The position numbers and the translations under genes were made by a program. This document shows, piece after piece, positions 1-12,276 of a DNA stretch of 64,000 nucleotides. Numbering within the stretch: position 1 is the stretch's first letter; each line of letters begins with the position of its first letter. Below the pieces are notes generated by a model. The model was not told the DNA's origin and ran no database searches. It was given only the letters and a program-made list of their open reading frames with translations. This DNA is from Hymenolepis diminuta (taxonomy: Eukaryota > Platyhelminthes > Cestoda > Cyclophyllidea > Hymenolepididae), in contig CAADRB010000013.1 of the NCBI GenBank assembly GCA_900708905.1, positions 1,121,331 to 1,185,330 on the forward strand, in the 5' to 3' direction.

Positions 1-3000
1 CAAACAGCTACGAATTGGTTGTCGTAATCTGTTAGCTGCAAACCGTTGGTTGTTGTCTAACTCCAACAACGTATTTCCTATTACAACTTCTACGTGGTCT
101 TATAAAAAACAATATATTTACCCTGAATTATCTTCTATATTGATGTTTACTGTTTGTCATCGAGATCGGTTATATAAAGTTCGAAAGATTTTATTTTTTG
201 TTCATGACCCAAGTAACGTAGTAGCAACCATAATTTACACCCACTCAAAGCAGAATACAAGATAGACTAAGAGGGCTGGATATGGCACAGCATATATTTT
301 TGGTCTTGGAATGAGTCTTGAATAGGTTCCAGAGTAGAAAGTCTGGACAAAGAAAGGACGTCTTTATTGTAGCATCAAGATAATGTTGTGTTTTTGAACA
401 CAAGTCTTGTAGTTTTTAATCGGAAAATCAGTAATATTCATTAATGAAAACAATTTTTTTCCTGTCTATCTTAGCGTCAACATTAACGTCAAGTTTGATA
501 TCCAATCACATGTTGACTTGCATTTTTTCGATGAAGGCAACCTAAGTAAACAGTAGAGTAGAGATGGCTACGACGATAGGGGTTGTAACAGACTCATCTC
601 CCACGTATTAAACTTAATTTGCATAATTCTACAGACAGGTTTGCATTTTGGTCAGATATTTATAGCTTGATTCATAGTCTAAGATTAATTTACAAGCTCT
701 CTTATGACATGAATTTCAAGGCCAAGACATTTTAGAGTTTGCAGTGAAATCGTAGAAGAAGAAGATATTTGAAATTAAAAATTGTAAAAGGTTTTAAATG
801 GAAGTAGGGTACTTATTGAACAGGGTGCCATGCAGGTTATCATAAGATACAACTAATCGATGATGGGAGTTAAGAGATCAGAACCGTTAGAATTAAACTG
901 CTTTGATCAAATTTAGCTAATTAATCCAGTCCTATCCAGATTGACTGGCCGCTCGTTTTCAAAAAATGTTACCACTGTATAGCATATTAAAACAGTATTA
1001 TACTAAAGCTTGTTTTAACATAAAATTATTTTCATTTTATGGAAAAACTGCCAAGAACATAGCAGTATCGATTCAAGAACGGAGCGCCAAGAAGTCTCAT
1101 AAATTATTCCCTTTGTCATTACTCCCTTTCTCTATCGCGGTTTAGCAGAAAATTTCTCTCACATTAATATTTTACTGTCTCATGTGTATGCTAAGAGCTC
1201 GCCCCTAACGAATAACAAATAGAATTAAACCATTCTTTGATACCAAAATTTAATAAATTTTAAATTGCGTGAGCCAGTATATTTACAGTAAATCACTTAT
1301 TTATATTTATGCCTTATACTAATTTCGCATTTGTGCAGCTGCGCAATGAAAAGTCATTAACATTGAATATACTCCCATATAAAGGATTGGATTTTAGATG
1401 TTTGTTAAAATTTGATTTAGTTTTGTTGTCTTATTGCAGATCTGGATTACCGAGGTACCGACTGTGGTCTTTTTGTACTCCACTGCTCATCGGTGTTTGC
1501 CAATTCTGATCTGCTTTCTTTGGATCCTATTGAATAAAATGAATTGGGTCTATCCAGGAGGAATGCGCCAAATTACCTGGTTGTTACTCTGCATAATTTT
1601 GAATTGATAGGCGAAATTTGCTTAATCATGTGTTATAATTAGGTTCCGGCTCTTGTAAGAAACTTTGGATGGTTAATAAGGTTAGAACGGACTCTTAATA
1701 TATAAGAATGGCTTGAGTAATAGTATTATTCAAAGCATAGTCAAACCTTTGGAATGAAATGGATCTTTGGAATATGAAACTGATTAGATACATGAATGAG
1801 ACAAACTAAAGCCGATGATATTACTTTGAAATCTGTGCTGTGAGCCGTTCATTTCTAGCACTAACCACTGGAATTTATTCTTGCATATCTTTACTTAAAT
1901 AATGTGATAATATGATTTAATTTTTGCATTCAGCTTTTTACTTTCTATTGAATTAGTGCATCTAACGGAGCTCCGCTAGCTTAAAGTGTTGACGTAAGGA
2001 GTTGACGTGTCAAGACCGAGCATCACATTTAAATAAATGGTCAATAAACACTGGAGATCGCAGATGAACGTTTGCGATCCGCTCATGAGACTGAATTCTG
2101 GAAATACTGCACACCCCGGAGCAAGAATCCCATAACTTGATATTCATTGACAACGTTGCTTTTAGCATATTTATGATCCTCTCCTATTTATTGTTTGTTA
2201 AACCGTCTGTTAATCGATTTTAATTGCTGTCAACAGCTAAAAATAAATTTTTTGTATTACGGTGAGTAATAATTGTTATATCTTCTGCACGTGGTGTATA
2301 TGACTAAGTCTAGCGTAAACAAGAGCGGAGAGTCAGTAAAGAGATAAGAGTACGGTAAGTGGCTAATTTTAATAAAGAAATATAATTAACACAAAATGTT
2401 CAACCATTTAGAACTGACAAGTATTTACGTATACGAGATCAGTTCACATTTAGATGAACACACAGATGGCGTAATAGAACTATCTCATGAAGGTGTGAAG
2501 AAAATAGAGGACTAGAGGGGGAAACTGTCTACCAAAAATCCCAATGGGAAGACAGAAGAGATTTTCACACTGCACGGTATCTCGAGAAATGACCAGCTGG
2601 TACAGGAAACGAAAACAATAATAAAAGATTAGTTTCACTTTTTCATTCCGTCATATTATTTGAATCTATCATATTTGCAAATTTAGGCAAAAAGAAAGCG
2701 TATGACCATAAAGGCCTGCAATATTTAATGAAATTTTATTAACTTTGTAATTCCAATTAATTTATAACACATTGAAAAACAAGATTCTCCCTCAAATCCG
2801 TTAGGTGGAAGAGTTTGCCAATGTTTCATTTGATTTTTTGCACATTCGTTTAAAATTACCGCGATAAATAAATAACTATTTATTGATCTTGAAATATTAG
2901 ATAATTTTATAATGAGTATATAATATTTAATTTTGGGTTCCGATTTTAATAACTACAAATGTGCTTTAAAAGGGGAAAACTTTTTCAAATGTGTGAAATA

Positions 3001-5901
3001 ATCCTTGTTAAGATGTCATTTAGTTCCAAATTCCATTTAAGGAAGGGTTAACTTAGTTAAATTAAGTATCTTAGAGACATTCCTATGAGAAAAATGTCCG
3101 ATTTTATCTGCTTCGTTAGTTTTCACCTGAGAGGCTCGAGTTTGATTCTTCAGTATTGTCCCATACACCGCATCCCTAACTGGACGGCTGTATTTTTCAA
3201 TGAAAGTCAACCCGATCTGGACGTTCACTCTAAAAGTCTTATCGGTTACCTCTCTGATAAAAAGAATGAATGTTACACATCCTTATCTTGCATGGGAATA
3301 TGCAAATGCTCAAGGACATTTTCTACCTAAAATATGATTAGTTTAATTCAAATCTGAACGCCAAATGGAAATGAATATTCTCATATATTAATGCCACCAA
3401 ACAGTTAAATCAAGAATATATGTGTTTTAATTAATTTCAACTAGTCTTAGCCTAAATAAACAAAAAGATTCCTACTGAATCTGAAATTTGATTTTAAAAA
3501 GCAGTCTGATTTTATTCTGACATTTGACTCAAAACGGAAATAATATTCAGTCTAAATAAAGTGAATTAATACGGAATTTTGATGAAAAAGGTCTCAAAAC
3601 ATACTAAAATAAGTTTTAATAAATGCCTTAAATTTAATTAAGTCTAATTTTGATGGATTTCACTGAACTATTAGTCCCTTGCAAGAAAGAGGCCTTGAAA
3701 GTTCTCGCTGGGGCAAAATGAGTCATTGCATGTGGCTGATCCTGATCAGTGAGAGTATTTTAATGACGTCCTTGCATGAGCCTGCAAGAGTCTATAAGTT
3801 AATATTTAATTTATCAAACTCGGCATTCACAATTACAAGCACATAACTAGTACAAAAAAAGAGGTAAAAAAGATGAAATTATATTTAGTGAGTAATGCAT
3901 GAGAATTCATATCCATTCGAGTGATAGTGGAGGAGGGGGGAGAGGAAATGATGGGTTAGGTAAGGGAAAAATTTAACTGAACTACAGGAGGGTGTGATCT
4001 GACCAGTTTCTCACTAAGTAATATCTTATCGATACAATAAATTAATAAGAAGAGGCATCTAGTCTATAGCGCACACGAAAGATAGAGATGGGGCCTGTAA
4101 GCATGCAAAGTACGAGAAGGTACCCATCTAATCTGATCTAGCTACATTGATCACTATTTTCTAATTAACAGGAGGCCTAAAGATGGATATAACTTCATAT
4201 GCGTACTGGTGTGTGCGGTTCTATTTTGTGCTAGCATGGTTACAAGGCTACCTCCAAGTCTTTAGTAGCAATGTACTTGACGGCTTATAGCCAAGGGGTT
4301 AGAAAAATCAAAGGCGTCAGCGGTGAAATCGCCACAGATAATCAGCCTAGGTCGATAATTAAACACAAAAAATATTCACGGTCTTCAGGGTATGTACATT
4401 TAACTTCTTTTCCATTTTCTAAATTCTGCTATATCAGGGTTGGAATAATGATGTTATTGCCATCACATGTTTTGTGTTCAGAAACTTAATACTTTAGTAA
4501 TATTATTTGTTAGTAGCAGGAAGCTCGAGGTCCTCTGGATGTTGTTATCAATTAGTTCCCCAAAAAAACCATAAATTTAATTTTTAAGAAAATCCAATCA
4601 TTTAAGCTGAAATTCCGCTCATCGAAGACTCATGATTAAGGTTGATATTATTGTCATTAGGTTTGTCAAAAATTATTATTTTTGTTATCTTTGGAATTTT
4701 GTTTTCTAATCATGAGCTCACAAGAGAATCCAAATCACCGTTCCTGAAAATCGGAGCACTTGTCCCCAACTGTTTTGAAACATCTTCTTCAATATAATGA
4801 ATTTTCCACGCCATCTTGAAGATATCAGGGTTAAAGAGGCGCAGATTGTAACCCCAGCTCTAGAGATATCCTCTTTTGATGGAAGGACATATTTTGCCTT
4901 TCTTCCTTCTGGGTAACCAAGACATTTCAAATTGCATATCTTTGCATTCAATTCGTATTAGCAATACGGACATTTAAATTGTCATCCTTATCATTTACAC
5001 TTTATAAACAGGTGGTTAGATTAATATTTGTCACGGCGTATTCGTAATGAGGGTAAATAATCTACTGTTTTATTAAATACCATTGCTTCAGTTCAAATCG
5101 TCGTCTATTTTATTCCTCTGATTCGATCTGCTAGCTATCAACACAGCAACTACTAGCTAATGAAATGTATAAGAAATCATTCGGTAAAAAATTTGGGGGT
5201 CAACTGTCTCAAACGAGTTGGTAAAATATCTTTATTATCAGTAAATGTTATACGAAACCCTCTGATTGAACGAAAACAAGAAGTGAGATAAGAAATAACG
5301 GAGACATATTTCGAACCACCATTTCGTCGGGCGCTAGTTCAGTTAGAGATCACTGATTAGATCAAAATCAGAAAAGAGGAGAGAGTGCTCAATATTACTG
5401 AAATTAATGGAATATTTGAAACCCATCTCTTATTCGGCAGAAAAGGAATTTAATATTTCGGTTTGACATTTGTGCAAATTTGTTTAAATTTTGTGAATTC
5501 AAAGAAAGTGCTTGGACTCATACCTTACCATGGAACAAAATTCAGTGACAGTGATTTAATTATCATTTTATTAAAAATTAGAGGGTTCTAGTGAATTTCG
5601 TCAATTGTCCTTGGGAGGTTCTGGTTGAAAAATTTCATATGCTATACGATTTATAATTAACACTCTGCCAAACCATCAAGATTCAATAAAAATTGATATC
5701 TGCCATAATCAACATGTATTAATCTTTAAATAAGAAAAAAAAATGAATTCAAATCTTAGCTATTTATTAATAAAATTAAAGAATTTGATGAATTCGTCTC
5801 GGTGAAAATTGTTAAAATAAATATATGTCAGGAAGAACATCGTTCATTTTTATGCCTAAATCACGGATGAAAATGCACAATTAATTAGAGTTTCCTAGAT
5901 A
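1..5901. other. Non-coding upstream tract, no gene recognised
   Basis: AT-rich sequence with stops in all frames and no open frame with a recognisable domain. The longest open stretches (3085-3330 plus and 3037-3228 minus, overlapping each other) show no family motif and no convincing splice context. The last few hundred bases lead into the ankyrin gene start at 5902; no clear TATA box or initiator could be singled out because TA-rich words are everywhere. Confidence 0.6.
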
Positions 5902-7310
5902 ATGGATGTGGAACAGCTGAATGTTCGCTTGTTCCGCGCGGTGGAAGATAGTGATATCCAAAGCGTGGAACAGGTTCTTAAAATGGGTGTAAGTTTTGTA
6001 TTTCTATTGATCAAATTGCTATTCTTTTATTTTTTTTTTTATGCTTAATACGGTGATTGGATGAAAAAATTTTTCTGTTTAAAAATTTAGTAATATAAAT
6101 ATTTTTACAGTGATTTTGTTAAATCGTCTCCATATTTTTTATAAAAGTAAAAATACAGCCAAATACCTCGCAGTTAATAGAGAAGATTGGTTTTAAAGTA
6201 AATTTCTCTTTACTTAAAGTCTGTGATCATTGCAATTAAAATAGATTTTAAATTGAGATTTTTTTTATCTCTTAATTGTTATTTACTTCTACGCCATGGT
6301 ATGTCGGTTAGATCAGTACGATATTTAGCTTTGCCTTTCAACTGTGCATTAAACATCATTGTGGATATTTTAAAATCTTAGACATGTCACTGAATAGATT
6401 TTATATAACTTGTAGGCCAACATAAATGCCACAAAAATGCTCGGAGGTGAAACACCTCTGATAGTAGCGACAAGTGGAGGAGATCTAACAATGATGGAAT
6501 TTCTACTTGTCCATGGTGCTGTTTTACATCAAGCGGATGCAAATGGGAATTTTGCCATTCATCGAGCCACTCTTCTTGGGCATTTGGACGGTGTAAAGTT
6601 GCTCGTGCAAAGAGGAAGTCTAACCACTCTTGAAAACAATGATTTTGATACGCCACTAATGATTGCTTCTGTGAATGGGTATACTGAAATTGTCGAATAC
6701 CTCCTAAGTAGGGGTGTACCTATGATGTATAAAGTGAATCAGAAAGGACGATCTGAGCTTACATTGGCCACTGAACAGGTTATTCACTTCTGATGTTCAA
6801 ATAACAGGTTATTGACTTAGGGTTATGATACCATTGTAAAACTATTATTGAATAACGGTGACCCATCAAAAAATCGATCTGATGAGATCAATAAAGCTTT
6901 ACGACTTGCTGTTAATAAAAACAATTTTGAAATCACACGAATCTTACTGGATTGGGGAGCTGACCCTAACACTAGAGATATGGCCGGAGTTCCCCTTATA
7001 ATATACCCTCTTTGGAGGAACAATGAACCTCTTCTTTATCAATTACTGTTAAAAGGTGCCGATGTAAATACACGCGATAAAAATGGATACACGCTTCTCA
7101 TGAATGCAATTATTTTAGGAAGAGCGAATTTTGTCCAAATTCTTATTAAATCTGGTAAAGATTTGGTATAATTCATTATTATTTCTACCAACAGGTGCTG
7201 ATTTGAATGCTTTGCAAACAAATGGTTGTGCCACGGCATTGTCCCTTGCACATATTTTTAAAGATTCAAAAATTTTAGAACTTATCGAAAATACTCTAAA
7301 AGAGGAGTAA
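5902..7310 (+). CDS. Ankyrin-repeat protein, complete, four exons
   Basis: Exons 5902-5988, 6416-6778, 6821-7154 and 7195-7310 join in frame to a 299-residue protein ending in TAA. It is nearly all ankyrin repeats: a first divergent repeat (about residues 4-36), then units opening GGETPLIVA (about 39), NGNFAIHRA (72), DFDTPLMIA (105), KGRSELTLA (139), EINKALRLA (172), AGVPLIIYP (205), NGYTLLMNA (238) and NGCATALSL (271), several closing with LLL..GAD-type loops. The second splice makes ATEQ-GYDTIVKLLLNNG and the third IKSG-ADLNA; both restore the ankyrin consensus, which supports the intron calls. Ankyrin repeats are protein-binding scaffolds; no enzymatic, membrane or signal segment is visible, so a soluble intracellular adaptor is likely. 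The partner is unknown and no named orthologue is claimed. The ATG at 5902 is the only one heading exon 1, in the context GATAATGG. Confidence 0.9.
5989..6415 (+). other. Ankyrin gene intron 1 (427 nt)
   Basis: Donor GTAAGT follows the GGT codon at 5986-5988, and the acceptor TTGTAG ends at 6415. The phase is 0. Splicing gives KMG-ANINATKM, a typical ankyrin loop, which confirms both sites. Confidence 0.88.
6779..6820 (+). other. Ankyrin gene intron 2, 42-nt mini-intron
   Basis: GT at 6779 and AG at 6819-6820, phase 0. Reading through meets an in-frame TGA. Removing it joins LATEQ to GYDTIVKLLL, restoring the helix-turn-helix spacing of an ankyrin repeat. The donor GTTATT is weak. A competing AG at 6807-6808 would put an in-frame stop into the message, so the later AG is preferred. 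Confidence 0.85.
7155..7194 (+). other. Ankyrin gene intron 3, 40-nt mini-intron
   Basis: Donor GTAAAG at 7155, pyrimidine-rich end and acceptor CCAACAG ending at 7194, phase 1. The split glycine codon G|GT gives IKSGADLNAL, the expected ankyrin loop; reading through would end at a TAA within the intron. Confidence 0.87.
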
Positions 7311-7326
7311 ATTTCTTACTGGAAGC

Positions 7327-7332
7327 AATAAA
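7327..7332 (+). terminator. Polyadenylation signal of the ankyrin gene
   Basis: AATAAA lies 17 nt after the stop codon and is followed by a T-rich stretch (GGTTTTTATTATAAT). Position and context suit a very short 3' UTR. AATAAA is common by chance in such AT-rich DNA, so the call rests mainly on its distance from the stop. Confidence 0.6.
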
Positions 7333-10300
7333 GGTTTTTATTATAATACCGAGGTTTGAATCTCAATGCTTTTAGATTTATTGGGTTAAAAAGGGTGACT
7401 TCATAGTTCACAGAATCAAGCATTAATTAGACTGTTTGTCGCCATTTGTTTATTTCAATTTACTGGGCACTAAAAAAACGTCCAGTTTGATTTTATAGAG
7501 TATCAATCGAGCTTAAAAACGCTTCGGACACATTGAGGCTGGATTGGATGTGGAAGCTCGAGAAGGTGGACATTTTAGTGCATATAATGTGTGACGACAT
7601 CATCCTTTAATTCAAAGCCTAGGTCACGAAATTTCTGAGATTTAATAATTAGCAGATCTTAAAAGTTATACATTCTTATCTTCATTGAACCCTTCAAGAC
7701 ATTTCCAAACCGAAGCTAGTACTTACTAATACTACTTATATATTTCGTAGAGAAATATTTTTTATCAAATTTTTAAAGGAGGGTCATTATTTAGGTAGTA
7801 TTTTTGTCTATCAATTTGCCGTTTATTAAATTGCACATAAATTCTACTAATTGTGAGGGCATTCATTACTGCGTGCCAATGTTTTAAGGAGAAAAAGCTA
7901 CACCGTTTTACGCATTCAATGGATCGTATTTTTAAATAAAAGCGCACAAATCAATAAAACGTGTGTTTGGGTTAGATTTTGTGACCGACGTACACAATTT
8001 TTGAAATTTATAACAGTTCAAATGAATTTAATTTCACTTAAAATGTAATAACTGTGTTGCACGATATTAATGTTTACTGATTTAGTAAATATAAGGAAAG
8101 TGGTCCTGTATTAATTGCATCATATTAATTTTATGCTACATGTTGCATTCTCATTTTATGGTACCACTCATGCTCCTAAGATTTTCTCCAGGTACAGGAA
8201 AAAATTAATTCCATTGTAAATTTGATGTCTCTACTTTCTTGAAGGCCTGAATATTATGAGTGTAAAATGGTTTCTCCTTGACAAACAAATTTGGAGCACA
8301 AGAGAAAATGTCTTATGCAGAGTATTAATAATTAAAGAAGATAACATACGGTAAATTGTGGCCTCGAGTGTTGTGTTCCTCTGACTGACTTCATTTTCTA
8401 CCAGAGGAGGCATTCATCAATGCATATATTATATTTCTCTAATATTTTTCCCCTTCCTGGCTATTTGGCACGATTTGGCACAGCAGTCTCTCCAGTCTCT
8501 CCATTTAGAATGAAATTGTAGTGCTTCTCTCGATTATAATTAATCTATTTGTATATTAATATAAATTAACTGAACTAAGCTTCTTCATTGTTTTTTTAAA
8601 CTCAATCAGCGTTAGGTTCACCTTACGACCTCGTATCTGCAGAATTTTTAAGAGAATCTATGTCATTTTGAATAGCTATTACTCAGTATAGAGTATTCAG
8701 TTTTTCTCTATTTTGATTATAGCTAAATTTTGATATAAAAGTCAATTTGTTCATAGATAAATTTTCTTGTTTTTTTTATTTGAAGAAAATAAACAATGAC
8801 GTCGCACAAGTAGATTTTTCAGCTCATCTTTATCTGAACCTCCTGCTTTGGCTGCGTATAGACATTAAGTAACCTCCGAATAAAGAGAAATCCAAAATTC
8901 CATCTAAATGATCAGGTCGAAGTGACACAGGTGTTTCAATAACCCAATGTGAGGTTTCATAGAGAAATGATTGTAACAAAGGCAAATAGCACAAGAAGTA
9001 TATTCATGTGAATCACACTGGTCACGTAAAAAGGAAGTGAATCTAAATTATTTTAGTAGAAGTATTAGCAGCTAGGCATCTGATTTACCAATCCTACGGG
9101 CTACAACGTCTCTCTTCTACAAATCTTTACTGCAACTACAGGTTAAAGATAAATGGTTACATAATTAGCAGATTTATTAATGGAAAACTGGGAATAGCGA
9201 TAGACAAAAGATATGGAAGAGTGGTCTGAGAAGTTGATTGATGTGATGATTGCTGAGGGCGAGAGTTGAAGTACCTGTAGGTAGTTGCGTGTGTAGTCGA
9301 TTGTGTGCTGGAGAATTTATTCGCTGTGGTGTGCTTACATAGCCGTTTACATAGGACAAAAGGGAACTTCTAAGTAGAATAGAGATAGCCCAAAACACAG
9401 TGTATTTGTAGAAGTCATTGTCTATGTCTCTCGACTGAGTTGACCAGGTGTAGTCGAGTTTAATAAATTTGGAGATAATTTGTGAGTACTAGAGAAAACA
9501 TTAATATAAGAATAATTAATCAGCCCCACCATTGAATTACTTAGATTTTGTACAGACCTATTAGATATAAATGAATAAAAGAAATAAAATTAACAATTTA
9601 TTTTAAACAAATCGCCAAAATTTGCCCAATTCCGCGTTATTATTGAGTTCAGATGAGAGAAGGATTGTAGATTAATACAGCTACAATAAAATCGAATTAT
9701 TCTTTCATAAATATAATCCATCAACTAAAACAAGAGAGCAATTTAATTACAATGTGACCTACCTTAATGAAACTAATTGATGAATTAAGGAAGAGCCTGA
9801 GAACCATTTGGTGTCTATTTTTCATGGATCAGTTCTAGATCTTACAATAGAAATAATACGCATGAACCACAGGAGCATCCCTTGTTATCTATGTGAAATT
9901 TGAATAAAAAAAGTAATTCGGGATTTCGGAAATCGTTCCCCACCATCTCTCCTAAGAGCCAAATCTTTATTAACAACGTGGGTAGCGTTGTTGCCTGCGA
10001 TTTTAAAAGTTCTCTCTGGCCGTCAATTAACTTGCTATAAAAAAAATAAGTTTATTAATTTTGAATCGCGGCTAATGCCAACTAGTAGCTCTGTATATTG
10101 ATAAAATTAGGTAGCACCGCCACAAAATACATAACTATGTCTTCTTCTAACAGACAAACGTAAAGTAACTCAGGTGACGAAAGTGCAGACAAATTAGAGC
10201 CTTTGCTTTTGAAAACTGCTATTCTCGCCTTTTACTGAACGACATACTTCCAATTTTTGAACATCAAAGGTCTCAAAGATGGAGACGGTGATAACGCAGC

Positions 10301-11795
10301 AATAGCTAATGTTGAGTCTAAAATCTCCCAATTTTGCTATGTGCTTCCCTTTTTTTCAGTGAATGTACTAATAAGTTCTCTCCATTAATTCTTCAAATCA
10401 TACCCATGATGCGGCCTTTAATTTAATGAATGTAATTTAATTCGTTCTACTAGCACAAAAAATGTTTGAATTTATTCCCAAGGAAATGATTTGATCTGAA
10501 CTTATCAATAAAAAGTGCTGAAATTTCTTTAAATACTTTTTCTGTCAGTTTTTTCCTTTTAAAATGAAGCATATCAAGGGCATAAACAGATCTGTGAACA
10601 AATATTGATTCGTAAAGAAAACTTTATTGGCAATTATATCATTAAAACAGGACTATGGAAAGTGTCATTTATCTTCCTGAGTGTCCGCATAAATCTTGAG
10701 GTGCGCTCTTCAATTACAAAGAACTCATTTACCAATTTGTCAATTAATCTGAATGAACGGGTCTTTAATTATATTCGGAACAAAGCAAAAATTTACAGAA
10801 ATAAATCACGCAAATAAAAATTAATTTGGGAGGAAACACTGAAAAAGACACTGAGTAATTTTAAAAAAATTTAATTTTTTCAGAAATGTAATGTCTATAC
10901 ATATTTACTTAATAATTACTTTAAGGACGAATATTCGTATTATCTCCCATCAGATCGCGAAAGACTGAGCATAGAAAATGAATAGTCTTAAACTTTATGC
11001 GCTTTTGTATCTCCACTTTAATATTTTACCAAATTAATTTCAAAATAACCAAAAACCTTAAAAGTAGTCACGTAAACTCAGGAAACAGGCTGCATTTAGT
11101 CATAAAAGCCCTCCATACCTACATTTTTCCCATACTCTGTGTCGCTCCAATTGCTTCCATCTTACCGTCAATTTGAGAAGAGAGTCATGTAAGTTAAGGG
11201 GTCTTATTTCATTGAAAAGCTAAAACGGCAATTTTGGGACGTTCTGTACAATTCGTGTACAATTTTTTTGAAATTTATCAGACAAATGAATGAGCTATTT
11301 CATGACCTCGATGATTTTAAATTTCGGTTAGTTTAGGAGAGATGGCCTTCAAGGCCAACTTTGTCAATTTAAAAAACCACCACCTGGGATTACTATGGGC
11401 TAACTTGCGAGATTTGCTCACACCAAAGTCTATTTGATAGCACATCAAAACGGATATGCATTTAGATGAAAGTTAATTCATTATTTGATTTAAATACTCA
11501 CTTATTATTGGTATTTAAAGTAAAGAGTAATTAACTTTATATCCAAATTTAACGTCTCTATTCAATAATGAATTATTTTGCCTCATGTTCATTATGAAAA
11601 GATTTATTGAAAGAGTGAGTTGACAAACTTTTTTTTCTTCACCTATATTTTAAAAGCCAATTTCAAAGTTTAAATGAGTAATCAAGCTAAAAGATGGTTT
11701 AATATTTCAGAATGTGATCGAGTTGTATCACAAACATAAGGAAAATATACAGGCAGCAGATATTATGTAACCTTGTGGAAAAAGGATGCTGGTGT
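7333..11795. other. Intergenic tract, no gene recognised
   Basis: AT-rich, stops in all frames. Short open stretches at 7765-7947, 8231-8413, 9177-9398 and 10605-10817 show no domain, no signal peptide and no clear exon boundaries. A slightly GC-richer patch at about 9200-9440 has no match elsewhere in the window. Confidence 0.55.
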
Positions 11796-12276
11796 AGGTA
11801 ATTGTGGGAACTAATGAATCAGATCTTGAATGTAGAGACCAAGAATATAACTAACAGCTAACAACGACAACAACAGTTACAGAGCAGATCACCAAGAGCT
11901 GACCAGACCAAAATGTATTAAATGAACCACAATGAGGATTCGGGCACGTAAGAGAGAGATGGGGAACACGGAAGATGAGATGAAAGCACAGGAACCGGTA
12001 ACTGACACGCGTGTGTGTATGTATGAGTGGAAGTACAGACAATTTACACAAGTCGCTTGAGCAAGGACGGGTGTGAAGATGAGTGCGAGTTTGCTTTAAT
12101 GAAACGGGACGGTTGTAAAATGGTGGGAATTGATAAACGCGTTTGAATATGAGAGAGAGAGGAATTTTGAGGCATAGGGTCATGGAGACACCACTGCGGT
12201 TTTGAAGATAATAAACTGAAATATTTCAAGCAGATTGCGAATGAGGAGTAATTGTGAAAATGCATAGAGTCATTCT
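11796..12276 (+). repeat. Dispersed repeat, copy A (about 480 bp)
   Basis: This block matches 19161-19606 in the same orientation. Shared segments include GAGAGAGATG followed by GGAACACGGAAGATGAGATG, ACCGGTAACTGACACGCGTG and GGTGGGAATTGATAAACGCG. The core is near 95 percent identical by eye, fading at both ends. Copy A keeps about 27 bases around 11900-11925 that copy B lacks. It is GC-richer than its surroundings. No open frame with a known domain, terminal inverted repeat or poly-A tail was seen, so the class is unknown; the minus-strand open frames inside it (11851-12183, 12044-12280) are probably by-products of base composition. Confidence 0.85.

Noticed and set aside
3037..3330. Overlapping plus and minus open frames, the plus one with WTAVFFNESQPDLD, faintly like a Tc1/mariner transposase core
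   Set aside because: The resemblance is one short phrase. No flanking transposase motif, second aspartate block or inverted repeats were found.
6387..7251. Minus-strand open frames over the ankyrin gene (6387-6656, 6823-7023, 7039-7251)
   Set aside because: They are the antisense of true ankyrin exons and have no domain of their own.
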